Assembly (NCBI RefSeq): GCF_900129315.1
Contig: NZ_FQUS01000010.1
Location: 111,568 to 175,567 of the forward strand
Direction: 5' to 3'
DNA: 64,000 bases
Source of the DNA: Fodinibius roseus
Lineage (GTDB): Bacteria; Bacteroidota; Rhodothermia; Balneolales; Balneolaceae
Every line of letters starts with the position of its first letter. The first letter of the stretch is position 1. The position numbers and the translations under genes are program-made. This document shows, in pieces, positions 54,373-63,596 of the stretch. The notes beneath the pieces were generated by a model. That model saw only the letters and a list, made by a program, of their open reading frames with translations. It was not told where the DNA came from and did no database searches.

Positions 54373-55641
54373 TTAAAATTTCATGGTTACACCAAGAGAA
54401 GGCAGGTTGGCATGTGTATTGTAGACCCCGTGAAAGCCGTTGACCGATTCGCGGTTGATGCGTTCCTCAGACCTGATGAAGATGTAGGAAGCATCCACGG
54501 CCAGGTAATCGGTGAGTTCATAGCTGACGCCCCCCGAGAACAGCCACCGGTCGGCATCGGGCAACGTAGGGTCCATATGTTCGGTAGGCAGAGGCGATCG
54601 GTCAAAGGCGATGCCGGCGCGAAGGGAGAGTCCCTGGGTCCAGGCGTCGGTATATTCGCCTCCCACCCGTATTTGCCAGGAATTGTCGTACCCGCGCTCA
54701 TTTGCAAGCCGGTCTGACCCGAAGGCGGGTATTGTTTCATCAAATTCAATAACCAGTTCGTCGTAACTGGACCAGCCCCACCATACATAATCGGCTTCGA
54801 GACTGAGATTTTCGGTCGCTTGCACATTTACGGCCGCCACCCAGTTGGCCGGGAGCTCAAGCGTGGTGCCCCCACCGGCACCGGAAGGAAACAGGGCAGT
54901 AGGAAGATCCCCGAAGTCAGCATCTCCGCTGAATTCTGTTTCCACCTTGCTGCGATAGGTAAAGCCGAGCCGCACCATGTCTGTCGGTTCATACAGAAGT
55001 CCCACATTATAGCCGATACCCGGCTTGTCGAGTTCCCCGTCTAACGAAAAAATATCATCTTCGACCGCAAAATCTTCGACGGCACGAGAAAGCTTTACGT
55101 TTCCATAGGCGGCAATGACCAGGCCGGCCCCGATTTTTACGTCGCCTATGCCAAAGTCCGGCAGCTGGTATCCGATGGTTGGCTGGACAAATATTGTTTC
55201 AATAGAGGTTTCGATAGCCTCGGTACGCCCCACCCAGTTGGCATCCCACCTGGTACCCAATCCAAAGGGAGCGTAGACCCCGATACCGGCCGTAAGGCCA
55301 TCCTCAATTTCATAGGAGGCATAGAAATTGGGTACAAAGAAGTTTTGCTCGTCCATTTCATACCTTTTGTCGCTGCCTGGGTACGCACTGGAACTCGCAA
55401 AAGGTCCTCTGAAGGTTGTCCGGGGGGCTATGATGGTTCCACCTGCACTTACACGTATACCATCCAGGCCACTGAGCCCGGCGGGATTATAATAGATTGT
55501 AGATATATGATCGGCGTAGGCTGAGAAAGCTCCCAGCATTCCGTTGGCGCGAACGCTGGCTTCATAGATCGAGAAACCGCTGGAATAGGCGGAAGCCGAA
55601 CATACGAATACAAGGCCAATGGTAGCTATTAATTTTCGCAT
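54373..55641 (-). CDS. OmpP1/FadL-family outer-membrane transporter
   Basis: Outer-membrane barrel that lets hydrophobic molecules such as long-chain fatty acids or aromatics diffuse inward. The 422-residue precursor has a signal peptide (about 1-21, SAYSSG). The mature protein starts with the family hatch motif FSIYEASVRANGMLGAFSAY and ISTIYYNPAGLSGLDG, where NPA is diagnostic. Later strands such as GIGVYAPFGLGTRW and the terminal LGVTMKF complete the barrel. It heads a two-gene operon with the SGNH lipoprotein. A perfect 19 bp palindrome lies about 90 bp upstream. Confidence 0.9.
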   Translation of the reverse strand: MRKLIATIGLVFVCSASAYSSGFSIYEASVRANGMLGAFSAYADHISTIYYNPAGLSGLDGIRVSAGGTIIAPRTTFRGPFASSSAYPGSDKRYEMDEQNFFVPNFYASYEIEDGLTAGIGVYAPFGLGTRWDANWVGRTEAIETSIETIFVQPTIGYQLPDFGIGDVKIGAGLVIAAYGNVKLSRAVEDFAVEDDIFSLDGELDKPGIGYNVGLLYEPTDMVRLGFTYRSKVETEFSGDADFGDLPTALFPSGAGGGTTLELPANWVAAVNVQATENLSLEADYVWWGWSSYDELVIEFDETIPAFGSDRLANERGYDNSWQIRVGGEYTDAWTQGLSLRAGIAFDRSPLPTEHMDPTLPDADRWLFSGGVSYELTDYLAVDASYIFIRSEERINRESVNGFHGVYNTHANLPSLGVTMKF

Positions 55642-55730
55642 GAGATCATTATTGAGATTGAGGTTTTCATGGTGTAAGGAGAATGCAGATCCTTAAAAAT
55701 TATTACTTCTCGTGTAAAATATTCTTACGT

Positions 55731-55749
55731 AACTTAACACTGTTAAGTT
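55731..55749. promoter_or_regulatory. Perfect 19 bp palindrome in the fadL divergent promoter region
   Basis: AACTTAACACTGTTAAGTT: 9 bp arms around one C. It lies between the divergent FadL-type and methyltransferase genes, 90 bp from one start and 110 bp from the other. The form fits a TetR or GntR type operator; in other bacteria fatty-acid uptake genes are often controlled by such regulators. Confidence 0.5.
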
Positions 55750-55858
55750 CCAAATGCTAAAAACCAGTCCGGTGACAGAAAGCATTATTTGCAAAAGAGC
55801 CTGAACTTTTATTCTTTCGGGTGAAATACTTTTAACATAATCACGTAGAAAGAGGTTC

Positions 55859-56614
55859 ATGGATTGGTTTGAAGAGTGGTTTGACAGTCCCTTATATGAA
55901 AAATTATACGCAAACCGGGATGAAGAGGAGGCAGCACAGCTGATCGAACTGCTCGAAGAGACGCTGTCTCTGCAACAATGTTCGAAGATATTGGATCTGG
56001 GATGCGGGCGGGGACGTCATTCGATCAACCTGTCTAAAAAAGGATACCAGGTAACGGGTATTGATCTTTCCAAACAGGCCATTGCTACGGCTCGTGAGAA
56101 AGCGAGGGCAGAGGGGATTGATAACATCCGGTTCAAGGTTCGGGATATGCGTGACCCGCTGCCGGAAACCTTCGATGCCGTTGTTAATCTCTTTACGACG
56201 TTTGGATATTTTAAATCTGATACCGAGAATGCCAGTGTATTTGACAGCGTCAGGCAAATGCTGGTTCCGGGAGGCATTTTCGTGTTGGATTATCTAAATG
56301 CTACCCGTGTCCGCACTGCTATACGATCGTCTGAAGAGGGTTCTTTCCATGGTATTCATTATACGATCAGGCGGTATATAAAGGATAATGCGGTGTTCAA
56401 GGAGATAGAATTTTCGGGAGACAGGATTGATGGCTCCAAAAACTATGCAGAACGGGTCAAGCTCTATACGCGCTCATGGTTTGAACGTGAGATGGGAAAA
56501 CGGAATTTAACGATTGACCATACCTACGGGGATTATCAGGGGAGTGACTTTGATCCGGAAAGCAGCGATCGGTTATTGATTATTTCTCACTTGAAAGAAG
56601 GAAGTGTCAAGTAA
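55859..56614 (+). CDS. Class I SAM-dependent methyltransferase
   Basis: Cytoplasmic methyltransferase of 251 residues. Motif I is ILDLGCGRGRHS (44-55), the strand-2 acidic residue is in VTGIDLSKQAIATAREKA near 64, and FDAVVNLFTTFGYFK near 104 is motif II. PGGIFVLDYLNA follows near 138. The N-terminal WFDSPLYEKLYANRDEEEA segment is shared by a well-populated but functionally vague group often called methyltransferase domain 25/11 proteins. The substrate cannot be told. It is divergent from the FadL gene across the palindrome and is followed by the CCGATAA repeats. Confidence 0.85.
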   Translation: MDWFEEWFDSPLYEKLYANRDEEEAAQLIELLEETLSLQQCSKILDLGCGRGRHSINLSKKGYQVTGIDLSKQAIATAREKARAEGIDNIRFKVRDMRDPLPETFDAVVNLFTTFGYFKSDTENASVFDSVRQMLVPGGIFVLDYLNATRVRTAIRSSEEGSFHGIHYTIRRYIKDNAVFKEIEFSGDRIDGSKNYAERVKLYTRSWFEREMGKRNLTIDHTYGDYQGSDFDPESSDRLLIISHLKEGSVK

Positions 56615-56695
56615 CTGTCTGCCAATCTGGTAACCGGTACCGAATAACCGATACCTAAATTAATCCTTGACACGAAGCTTAGAAATTGTCAAACA

Positions 56696-56737
56696 CCGAT
56701 AACCGATAACCGATAACCGATAACCGATAACCGATAA
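56696..56737 (+). repeat. Tandem repeat, six copies of CCGATAA
   Basis: Six perfect 7 bp units fill 42 bp in the convergent gap between the methyltransferase and the 219-aa gene. Stray ACCGATA pieces precede it, and TCCTTGACA occurs on both sides (near 56663 and 56748). The unit length is 7, so gain or loss of copies would shift any overlapping frame, but no gene covers it. Confidence 0.85.
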
Positions 56738-56791
56738 TTACTACGTATCCTTGACATGTGGAGAAGAAATAAAGAGTCTTATATCGGTACC

Positions 56792-57451
56792 TTATAGCAC
56801 GGTATCAGCAAACACTTCTTCGGCCCCGTGCGGGGGGCGGTCCAGGGTCCAGGTTTCAAAATAAAAATGCCGTTCTGATCGCATTCGCTTGCTGTTGATG
56901 CTGAAGAATCGAAAATGGCTGTCGACCAGGGGTTGGAAAACTTCAAAAAGGGAAGGGTAAATATTTTCTGTGGAGAACAGGTGCAGATCGAAACCGTGAT
57001 GAGCCTGTTCTTTATATAGAACGTAGTTTCCGGTTTTGAGAACCTTGCTCAGGGCTTCCTTTTTATGTCCCACATTGGACTCCTCGTCAATTCGAAGCGT
57101 GCCAAAGTTAACGGATTCTGCTTCGCCGCCGATTATCAATGCCTCTCCAACGCCGGTAGCAGCTAATGCGCTGGACAGGGAATCATAGGTGTCTTCAGCG
57201 GTCGTAATATCATCATGGGAGAAAGCCTTACTTATCTGCTGGATGACAGCGTCTCCCTTAGCGAGGGTATCCAGCCCGAACTGTTCTTCTTCCAGCCGCG
57301 TACCCGTGAGATAGAACTTGGAGTACGTGGGCGTGGGGTTCATAAAATCAGCCAGCGTGGCCTCGACTTCTTCCGGGGTTTTATTGGCGTTTCGTTTGGC
57401 CAGCTTATCGAGACGCAGGTCGTGATCGAAAAAAAGCTTGAAAATATCCAT
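56792..57451 (-). CDS. Uncharacterised protein, 219 aa
   Basis: Family not recognised. There is no signal peptide or membrane helix, so it is probably cytoplasmic. The sequence is acidic and mixed alpha/beta. It opens with MDIFKLFFDHDLRLDKLAKR and contains a near-central GEALIIGGEAESVNFG strand-turn, then KTGNYVLYKEQAHHGFDLHL and a terminal ERHFYFETWTLDRPPHG. No catalytic motif stands out. Codon use matches neighbours. It faces the methyltransferase and lies upstream of the hppA terminator with its own start at ATG 57451. Confidence 0.65.
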   Translation of the reverse strand: MDIFKLFFDHDLRLDKLAKRNANKTPEEVEATLADFMNPTPTYSKFYLTGTRLEEEQFGLDTLAKGDAVIQQISKAFSHDDITTAEDTYDSLSSALAATGVGEALIIGGEAESVNFGTLRIDEESNVGHKKEALSKVLKTGNYVLYKEQAHHGFDLHLFSTENIYPSLFEVFQPLVDSHFRFFSINSKRMRSERHFYFETWTLDRPPHGAEEVFADTVL

Positions 57452-57531
57452 AAAAATATTGCGTGATTGGTAGTGCGTAGAATCAAAGATACGTAATAGG
57501 AAGAAAGCAGGAAAATAAGGCTTTAAAAATA

Positions 57532-57568
57532 AAAACCCGTATCCCGGATGAGCCGGAATACGGGTTTT
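57532..57568 (-). terminator. Intrinsic terminator of hppA
   Basis: AAAACCCGTATCCCGG (57532-57547) and CCGGAATACGGGTTTT (57553-57568) make a 16 bp stem with one mismatch. On the minus strand the stem leads into a T-rich run, 24 bp after the hppA stop. Confidence 0.85.
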
Positions 57569-57591
57569 AAATAAAAAATGAATGTTAGTCT

Positions 57592-59784
57592 TTAAATCAT
57601 GGTAGCAATTACGAGGGCTACAACGGACATAAGCTTCAACAAAATATTCAGCGAAGGACCGGAAGTATCTTTAAACGGGTCGCCGACGGTATCGCCGACT
57701 ACAGCCGCTTTGTGGGCATCGGAGCCTTTGCCGAGCGTTTCACCGCTCACTTCATAACCTTCTTCAATCATCTTCTTGGCATTGTCCCACGCGCCGCCGG
57801 CGTTGGATTGAAAGAGAGCCATCAGCACGCCTGAAGCCGTCACGCCGGCAAGCAGACCTCCAAGCATCTCGGGACCGCCGAGGAAGCCGAATGCGACCGG
57901 AACGATAACTGCAAGCACCCCGGGAGCAACCATCTCGCGCAGAGAGGCCGTTGTGGAAATAGCAACACATTTTTCATATTCGGCTTTGCCCTCCGCCTTT
58001 TCAAAAATGTCGCGGTCTTCTTCCGACCATTTTTCGAGCTTTTGGCCTTCGTTGCGAGCCATCGCATCAAGTCCGGCACGGAGTTCGGGAATATCTTTAA
58101 ACTGGCGGCGAACTTCTTCAATCATCGACATGGCTGCGCGTCCCACTGCTTTCATAGACAGTGCAGAAAAAAGAAAAGGAAGCATAGCCCCGATAAATAG
58201 TGCGGCCATAACATAAGGATCCGTCACACTGATAGATATATTCGTCCCGGGATTGACCGCCTCATACGAGGTGATAAAGGCGGCAAAAAGGGCAAGTGCG
58301 GTCAGGGCTGCAGACCCGATAGCAAAGCCTTTACCGATAGCAGCTGTCGTGTTACCAACCGCATCGAGTTTGTCGGTTCGTTCCCGAACTTCATCAGGAA
58401 GTTCAGACATTTCAGCAATACCGCCGGCATTGTCTGATATCGGTCCGTATGCATCCACCGCCAGCTGAATTCCGGTATTGGAAAGCATACCTACTGCGGC
58501 AATAGCAATACCGTACAGCCCGGCAAAATGGAAGGCCCCGATGATAGCCGTAGCAATGATAATAATCGGAATGGCTGTCGAAATCATACCCACGCCCAGC
58601 CCGGCAATAATATTTGTTGCAGAACCGGTGACGGACTGCTCTACAATGGATTTAACGGGATTGGTACCCGTGCCGGTATAATGTTCGGTGATCAACCCGA
58701 TCAGCAGTCCCGCTGCCAATCCAAAAATAGTAGCAAAAAATACCCCGTTCGGCGTGTACGTAATGTCATTGAATACCCAGGTTTCGGGCAGCATCCAGTG
58801 GATGAGGAGGTAGGAAGCTACCAGCATTACGGCGGCAGAAGTAAATTCACCGATGTTCAGCGCAGACTGTGGATTTCCGCCCTCTTTTACACGTACAAAG
58901 AACGTGCCCAGGATGGAAGTGAGAATACCCACACCGGCCAGTACAAGCGGTAACAATACGGCGTTTAATCCACCGAAAGCGTTGGTTTCCCCAAAACCGG
59001 TAAGCCCGATGAAGGCCGCACCGAGTACCATCGCTCCGATAATAGATCCGACATACGATTCAAAAAGGTCAGCCCCCATGCCTGCAACATCGCCCACGTT
59101 ATCGCCCACGTTATCGGCGATAGTAGCAGGATTCAGCGGATGATCTTCGGGGATTCCCGCTTCCACCTTTCCCACGAGATCAGCGCCTACATCAGCTGCT
59201 TTCGTATAAATTCCACCCCCGACACGAGCAAAAAGGGCAATTGATGATGCGCCAAAAGAAAATCCGGTTACAACCGCCAGTACTCTTTTAACACTCTCGG
59301 CTGTTCCGACACCAAATTGATTTCCGAAAAAGAGGAAGAGAACTCCGAGTCCCAACACACCCAAACCTACAACTCCGAGACCCATAACAGAGCCCCCGGC
59401 AAAAGCGATGTTCAGACCTTCTCCCAGGCTGCGGCGTGCGGCATTGGTTGTTCGCACATTTGCTTTGGTGGCCACCTTCATGCCTATGAATCCGGCCAGC
59501 CCTGAACAGATAGCACCCAAAATAAATGAAATGGCAACCATCCAGCTTGAAAGCTGAGGGTCAGCGCTCCAACCGAGGATGACCGCTACCACAGCCACAA
59601 AGACCGCAAGGACCTTGTATTCCGCTTTGAGAAAAGCCATCGCACCTTTGGAAATATGGGAACTGATGGTCGCCATTTTTTTGGTTCCCACTTCTTGTTT
59701 TGAAACCCAGGATGATTTAAAGAAGGTATAAAGCAGCGCTATGATACCGCTGAGCGGGATTAAGTAGGTTAGTAATGTATCCAT
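57592..59784 (-). CDS. hppA: Membrane-bound pyrophosphatase, K+-dependent type
   Basis: Ion-pumping pyrophosphatase that uses PPi hydrolysis to export protons or sodium across the inner membrane. The 730-residue protein has the expected run of about 16 helices. The substrate site holds [19 protein letters not shown] near 190 and [20 protein letters not shown] near 225. Late residues are [10 protein letters not shown] near 450 and [17 protein letters not shown] near the C-terminus. The segment [10 protein letters not shown] near 475 carries Ala where potassium-independent members have Lys, so it should need potassium. Sequence reading alone does not settle sodium versus proton. It follows pth by 23 bp. 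Confidence 0.94.
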   Translation of the reverse strand: MDTLLTYLIPLSGIIALLYTFFKSSWVSKQEVGTKKMATISSHISKGAMAFLKAEYKVLAVFVAVVAVILGWSADPQLSSWMVAISFILGAICSGLAGFIGMKVATKANVRTTNAARRSLGEGLNIAFAGGSVMGLGVVGLGVLGLGVLFLFFGNQFGVGTAESVKRVLAVVTGFSFGASSIALFARVGGGIYTKAADVGADLVGKVEAGIPEDHPLNPATIADNVGDNVGDVAGMGADLFESYVGSIIGAMVLGAAFIGLTGFGETNAFGGLNAVLLPLVLAGVGILTSILGTFFVRVKEGGNPQSALNIGEFTSAAVMLVASYLLIHWMLPETWVFNDITYTPNGVFFATIFGLAAGLLIGLITEHYTGTGTNPVKSIVEQSVTGSATNIIAGLGVGMISTAIPIIIIATAIIGAFHFAGLYGIAIAAVGMLSNTGIQLAVDAYGPISDNAGGIAEMSELPDEVRERTDKLDAVGNTTAAIGKGFAIGSAALTALALFAAFITSYEAVNPGTNISISVTDPYVMAALFIGAMLPFLFSALSMKAVGRAAMSMIEEVRRQFKDIPELRAGLDAMARNEGQKLEKWSEEDRDIFEKAEGKAEYEKCVAISTTASLREMVAPGVLAVIVPVAFGFLGGPEMLGGLLAGVTASGVLMALFQSNAGGAWDNAKKMIEEGYEVSGETLGKGSDAHKAAVVGDTVGDPFKDTSGPSLNILLKLMSVVALVIATMI

Positions 59785-59807
59785 ATCTTATTTGGTTAGT
59801 TGTCGGA

Positions 59808-60365
59808 TTAGTTAAAGTTATTCATCGCTTCATCGATCCCATCCCTGACAAAGGTATAACTGGCATCGATCGCTTTATCTACGGTAGAAATCATAATGTC
59901 TTGTTCTTCTTCGGAAAAAGGGGAGAGGACATACTGTACTTGCTGGCCCCTGGGAAAATCATTTCCAATACCGATGCGCAGGCGGGGGAAAGCATCTGTT
60001 CCCAATTTTTGAATGATATCCTTTATCCCGTTATGTCCCCCCGCGCTGCCCCCGGGACGCAGTCGAATAGTACCTATTTCTAAATCGAGATCATCGTAAC
60101 ATACCAGGCAGTTCGCGGCGTCTTCTTTATACCAGTTAAGTAACTGTTGGACGGCATCTCCACTGTTATTCATATAGGTGGTAGGCTTTGCCAGGTAGAC
60201 ATTATGCCCTGCATGGCGCCCTTTGCCAACATGAAAAGGGCCCTTTCCGGGCCCCATTCGCACTGACATTGTCTCAGCCAGCGTGTCAATGAATCTGAAT
60301 CCAATATTATGACGCGTACCAGCATACTTGCGCCCGGGATTTCCCAGACCTATGATAACAGGCAT
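59808..60365 (-). CDS. pth: Peptidyl-tRNA hydrolase
   Basis: Frees tRNA from prematurely released peptidyl-tRNA. The 185-residue protein matches the family: LGNPGRKYAGTRHNIGF at 7-23 with catalytic His 19, LAKPTTYMNNSGDAV near 58, the CYDDLDLEIGTIRLRPGGSAG block near 92 with the catalytic Asp, and GHNGIKDI. It lies between rplY (27 bp) and hppA. The prs-rplY-pth order is common in bacteria. Confidence 0.96.
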   Translation of the reverse strand: MPVIIGLGNPGRKYAGTRHNIGFRFIDTLAETMSVRMGPGKGPFHVGKGRHAGHNVYLAKPTTYMNNSGDAVQQLLNWYKEDAANCLVCYDDLDLEIGTIRLRPGGSAGGHNGIKDIIQKLGTDAFPRLRIGIGNDFPRGQQVQYVLSPFSEEEQDIMISTVDKAIDASYTFVRDGIDEAMNNFN

Positions 60366-60392
60366 AACGCAATCACGCTGGTTTGGTCAAAA

Positions 60393-61106
60393 TTACTGTT
60401 CGGTTTCGTCTTCCGCACCTTCTTCGGGCTCCTCTCCTTCGGCCGCTTCTTCGCCTTCTTCGAGTTCGCCTTCGATAGGTTCTTCGCCTTCTTCGAGTTC
60501 TTCTTCGGCCGGCTCTTCGGTGATAAGGGAAGAGGTAAGCAGTTCTTCGGACTTTGGAGGACGAATAGTGACGATCGTTCGGCTGAGATCATCCAGCGGG
60601 GTAATGCCTTCAAGCTCGAGATCACTCACATGCAGCGAATCCCCGATTTTCAGGTCACTTACATCCACGCTGTATACGCCCGGGATAAGATCAGGTGTTA
60701 CCCGAATGCGTAATATATGCAACGGCTGGAAGATGCGTCCGCCGCCTTCGGTTACCCCTTCGGGCGTTCCTTCGAGATGAATCGGTACGCTGATCGTCAC
60801 TTTATAATCATCAGCTAATACATAAAAGTCCACATGCACCGGGCGATCCGTAAGCGGATGAAACTCAACTTCCTTGAGAAGTGTCTTGTAGGTTTCGCCG
60901 TCAACATCTATTTCAATAATCTGACGTTTACTAACCGACAGTATTTTTTCGAGTTCAAGTTCGTCAATAGAAAAATGAACGTTTTCGTCCACCTTCGGTC
61001 CGTACAGTACGCCGGGCACCCGCATGGCATCACGCAGAGCCTCGGCGGCCTTGCGACCGGTTTCTCTTACTTTTCCTTCTAATGTAACAACTTCAGGAGT
61101 AGTCAT
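60393..61106 (-). CDS. rplY: 50S ribosomal protein L25/general stress protein Ctc
   Basis: bL25 binds 5S rRNA on the large subunit. The 237-residue protein is the long Ctc-type. The N-terminal L25 domain (about 1-95) includes GRKAAEALRDAMRVPGVLYG, then the TL5-type beta domain (about 100-190) with HLEGTPEGVTEGGG. Residues about 195-237 form an acidic Glu-rich tail that is longer than usual, a feature often seen in salt-adapted organisms. Gap to pth is 27 bp. Confidence 0.93.
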   Translation of the reverse strand: MTTPEVVTLEGKVRETGRKAAEALRDAMRVPGVLYGPKVDENVHFSIDELELEKILSVSKRQIIEIDVDGETYKTLLKEVEFHPLTDRPVHVDFYVLADDYKVTISVPIHLEGTPEGVTEGGGRIFQPLHILRIRVTPDLIPGVYSVDVSDLKIGDSLHVSDLELEGITPLDDLSRTIVTIRPPKSEELLTSSLITEEPAEEELEEGEEPIEGELEEGEEAAEGEEPEEGAEDETEQ

Positions 61107-61272
61107 AATTCTTTTAAGTTAGTTTTTACCACTAAGCACAAAATCACCAAATGTGACTTCACTGTATACATATACTGTCTTTCAGAAATGGTTAATCATT
61201 ATTCAATTCAATAAATACCCGCTATTTGCGAATGATAATGAATGAGTGCTTTCGTGTTTTTGTGGTTACCAG

Positions 61273-62205
61273 TTAATCGTCAAAAAGTGCACTTATTGTA
61301 TCGTTGGTATGGATACGCTGAATGGCTTCCGCAAAAATACCGGCAACGCTAAGTACCTTGATTTTATTCGAAGGCTTGCGCAGCGGTACGGTATCCGTTA
61401 CCAAAAGCTGATCAATAGGTGAATCTTCAATTCGCTGATACGCCGGTCCCGATAAAATGGGGTGCGTACAGGTTGCAATGATATTTAGCGTTCCGCGTTC
61501 TCTTAGTGCAGAGGCAGCGTTGGTAAGCGTACCCGCTGTGTCGATAAGGTCGTCGACAATCAGTACGTTTTTACCTTCTACCTCACCGACAATATTCATA
61601 ACTTCAGCCACATTCTGCTTGGGACGCCGCTTGTCGATAAATGCCAGTCGCGCTCCGAGGCGTTTTGCATAAGAGCGGGCCATTTTCAGGCTGCCCACAT
61701 CCGGAGCTACCACCACAAGGTTTTCAATCGGGTGTTCGCTAAAATGATCAATAAACAACCGGCTGGCATATAAATGGTCAACCGGAATATCAAAAAAACC
61801 CTGAATCTGGGCCGCATGCAAATCCATGGTCAGGATTCGGTCGGCCCCCGCTTCCGTCAGCAAGTTTGCCATCATTTTGGATGCAATAGAGACGCGCGGC
61901 TGATCTTTACGATCCTGCCGTGCATAACCGAAATAGGGAATGACCGCCGTTACCCGCTTGGCTGATGCCCGTTTGGCGGCATCCAATAGCAGCAGAAGTT
62001 CTATAATGTTGTTGCCCGGCGGGGGGGTGGATTGCACCACAAAAATATCCTCCCCACGTATGCTCTGTTCATACTTTACATAGAGTTCGCCGTCTGAAAA
62101 AGGTTTGATTGTAACCTCCCCCAGTGAAGTACCGTACTGTTCTGCAATAGCCCGCGATAAAGCTAAGTTACTGCGTCCGGCAAATATAGCTAAGGGTGTA
62201 TCCAA
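61273..62205 (-). CDS. prs: Ribose-phosphate pyrophosphokinase
   Basis: Makes PRPP from ribose 5-phosphate and ATP for nucleotide, histidine, tryptophan and NAD synthesis (NadC here uses PRPP). The 310-residue protein shows FAGRSNLALSRAI near 8, KPFSDGELYVKYEQSIRG near 35, YFGYARQDRKDQPR near 93, MDLHAAQIQGFFDIPVDHL near 128, and the PRPP loop VLIVDDLIDTAGTL near 213. No ATG is near the expected start, so TTG at 62205 is chosen; upstream an in-frame stop limits alternatives. It lies between tRNA-Gln and rplY. Confidence 0.95.
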   Translation of the reverse strand: MDTPLAIFAGRSNLALSRAIAEQYGTSLGEVTIKPFSDGELYVKYEQSIRGEDIFVVQSTPPPGNNIIELLLLLDAAKRASAKRVTAVIPYFGYARQDRKDQPRVSIASKMMANLLTEAGADRILTMDLHAAQIQGFFDIPVDHLYASRLFIDHFSEHPIENLVVVAPDVGSLKMARSYAKRLGARLAFIDKRRPKQNVAEVMNIVGEVEGKNVLIVDDLIDTAGTLTNAASALRERGTLNIIATCTHPILSGPAYQRIEDSPIDQLLVTDTVPLRKPSNKIKVLSVAGIFAEAIQRIHTNDTISALFDD

Positions 62206-62285
62206 CGGAGCGGAATTCAGAAGTTCAGTTTATAAAAGAAAAGGATGGCTTTACAGTCATCCTTTATATTTGTGAAATCGATATG

Positions 62286-62356
62286 TTGCCCGGGGAGGAT
62301 TCGAACCCCCACTGACGGTACCAAAAACCGCTGTCCTGCCATTAGACGACCGGGCA
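62286..62356 (-). tRNA. tRNA-Gln (UUG anticodon)
   Basis: On the minus strand a full cloverleaf reads from TGCCCGG (5' acceptor, 62350-62356) to CCGGGCA (62287-62293) with discriminator A. The anticodon stem GCGGT/ACCGT encloses the loop TTTTGGT, giving anticodon TTG. The T loop holds GGTTCGAATCC. CCA is not encoded, so it is added after transcription. It lies upstream of prs. Confidence 0.93.
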
Positions 62357-62408
62357 ATCAGGCCCCTTTTTTAACAGATTCAGATAATAGGGATTTACCT
62401 GTTTTAAA

Positions 62409-63596
62409 TCAAGGAGAAATCGCATAATTAAAGACAAAACATTTTTGGCATTGGCCCGCCTTACAGTAGTTGCGCAGCTGATGGATGGTTCCCAGTTTTT
62501 TGGAGTAGCGGCCCGGGTCGATTGCTGTCTTGTGCAGTGTCTTAAGCAGGGATTTCGGCAGCGGAACACGGTGTGTTTGCCATAAATTCCAGCTTTTATT
62601 TTTTAACTTCCCGGACTGGAACAAGCTGCCAAGTGCATAAAGAGCCGGCAAAAACACAACACCGAAAAGAATAGCAGCCCGCTCCTGGCCGAGAGATGGG
62701 GTAATATCGATTGATTGTACAAGATGGTCCCATAGTTTTGCTGGTTCTTCCTGCATCCATTGTTCGAAAGGTAGGTGATAGAGATGCCATAACCCCAGCG
62801 CGGCCTGCTGAATGCGGTGTTCGGGATGATTGTTTGGCCGGCATCCCTTGTGGTTCCATTGAAAACGAGCGGAGGGACGGTCATCGGCTAAAATGCCCGA
62901 CACCGCAAGGGCATGATTTCGCAAATTATCGGCTGAGGAATAGGTTTCGATTCGATCAAAGAGCCGCCTGCCGAGTTCGCGCATCGGCTTACGGTTGTGA
63001 GAAATTCCCAATCCGTCGAAAAAAGCGATGTTCAACATTTTTAGCCAGGCGCGGGAGGGAGGAAGAGACGGGTCATAAAAGGTTAGCAGATCATCAACCT
63101 TTTGTTCAAAGTATTCTTTATGTGTTTTTTCAAGCTGTTTGAGAAAAGCCTCTTCTGAGATAAATGAAAGATATTTGGCACAAGGAAGCTGTGGATGTTT
63201 AAGATACTGAATGAGAAACGATTCCAGCGGCTTGGAGAGGTATGGCCCCAGCCAGAGTGTGGGAACAGCCGACTGGTCATGGCGCCGGACCGTCTTGGAG
63301 GTTTCTTCAAACACCACGTGTAGGATGACATTATTGTAGCGCGGATCCCGCATATGGGCATGCGATTGCCAGTCAGACAGCTTCCGGTGTATTTCCACAT
63401 CACCATACCAGCGCAGGCTGCCAATGGTAATTTCAGCACTCCTGAAATCGGGACCGTCCGTCTTATTGAGGCTGCCCGGGTGATGAATCCGTACTTTCAG
63501 TCCGGAAACCGTACGCAAATATTGTCTGTTAAATTGAGTGGTTTCCCAAACCCATTGGAGTAATTTTTCGTGATATGAATATTGGCTACTGTTCAT
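62409..63596 (-). CDS. DUF2851 family protein
   Basis: Uncharacterised protein of 395 residues from ATG 63596; an in-frame GTG at 63614 would overlap the upstream gene further. It has the family's opening KLLQWVWETTQFNRQYLRTV, then HHPGSLNKTDGPDFRSAEITIG near 40, YGDVEIHRKLSDWQSHAHMRDPRYNNVILHVV near 65-95. The DGPDF...GDVEIH...W pattern resembles a PD-(D/E)xK nuclease-like core, so a nucleic-acid role is possible, but none is established. The C-terminus has four cysteines or histidines (CKAGQCQKC) that could bind metal. The start overlaps the YtxH-like stop. Confidence 0.88.
   Translation of the reverse strand: MNSSQYSYHEKLLQWVWETTQFNRQYLRTVSGLKVRIHHPGSLNKTDGPDFRSAEITIGSLRWYGDVEIHRKLSDWQSHAHMRDPRYNNVILHVVFEETSKTVRRHDQSAVPTLWLGPYLSKPLESFLIQYLKHPQLPCAKYLSFISEEAFLKQLEKTHKEYFEQKVDDLLTFYDPSLPPSRAWLKMLNIAFFDGLGISHNRKPMRELGRRLFDRIETYSSADNLRNHALAVSGILADDRPSARFQWNHKGCRPNNHPEHRIQQAALGLWHLYHLPFEQWMQEEPAKLWDHLVQSIDITPSLGQERAAILFGVVFLPALYALGSLFQSGKLKNKSWNLWQTHRVPLPKSLLKTLHKTAIDPGRYSKKLGTIHQLRNYCKAGQCQKCFVFNYAISP

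Noticed and set aside
56696..56737. CCGATAA array as a possible CRISPR
   Set aside because: Units are 7 bp and directly adjacent with no spacers and no cas genes, so this is a simple tandem repeat.
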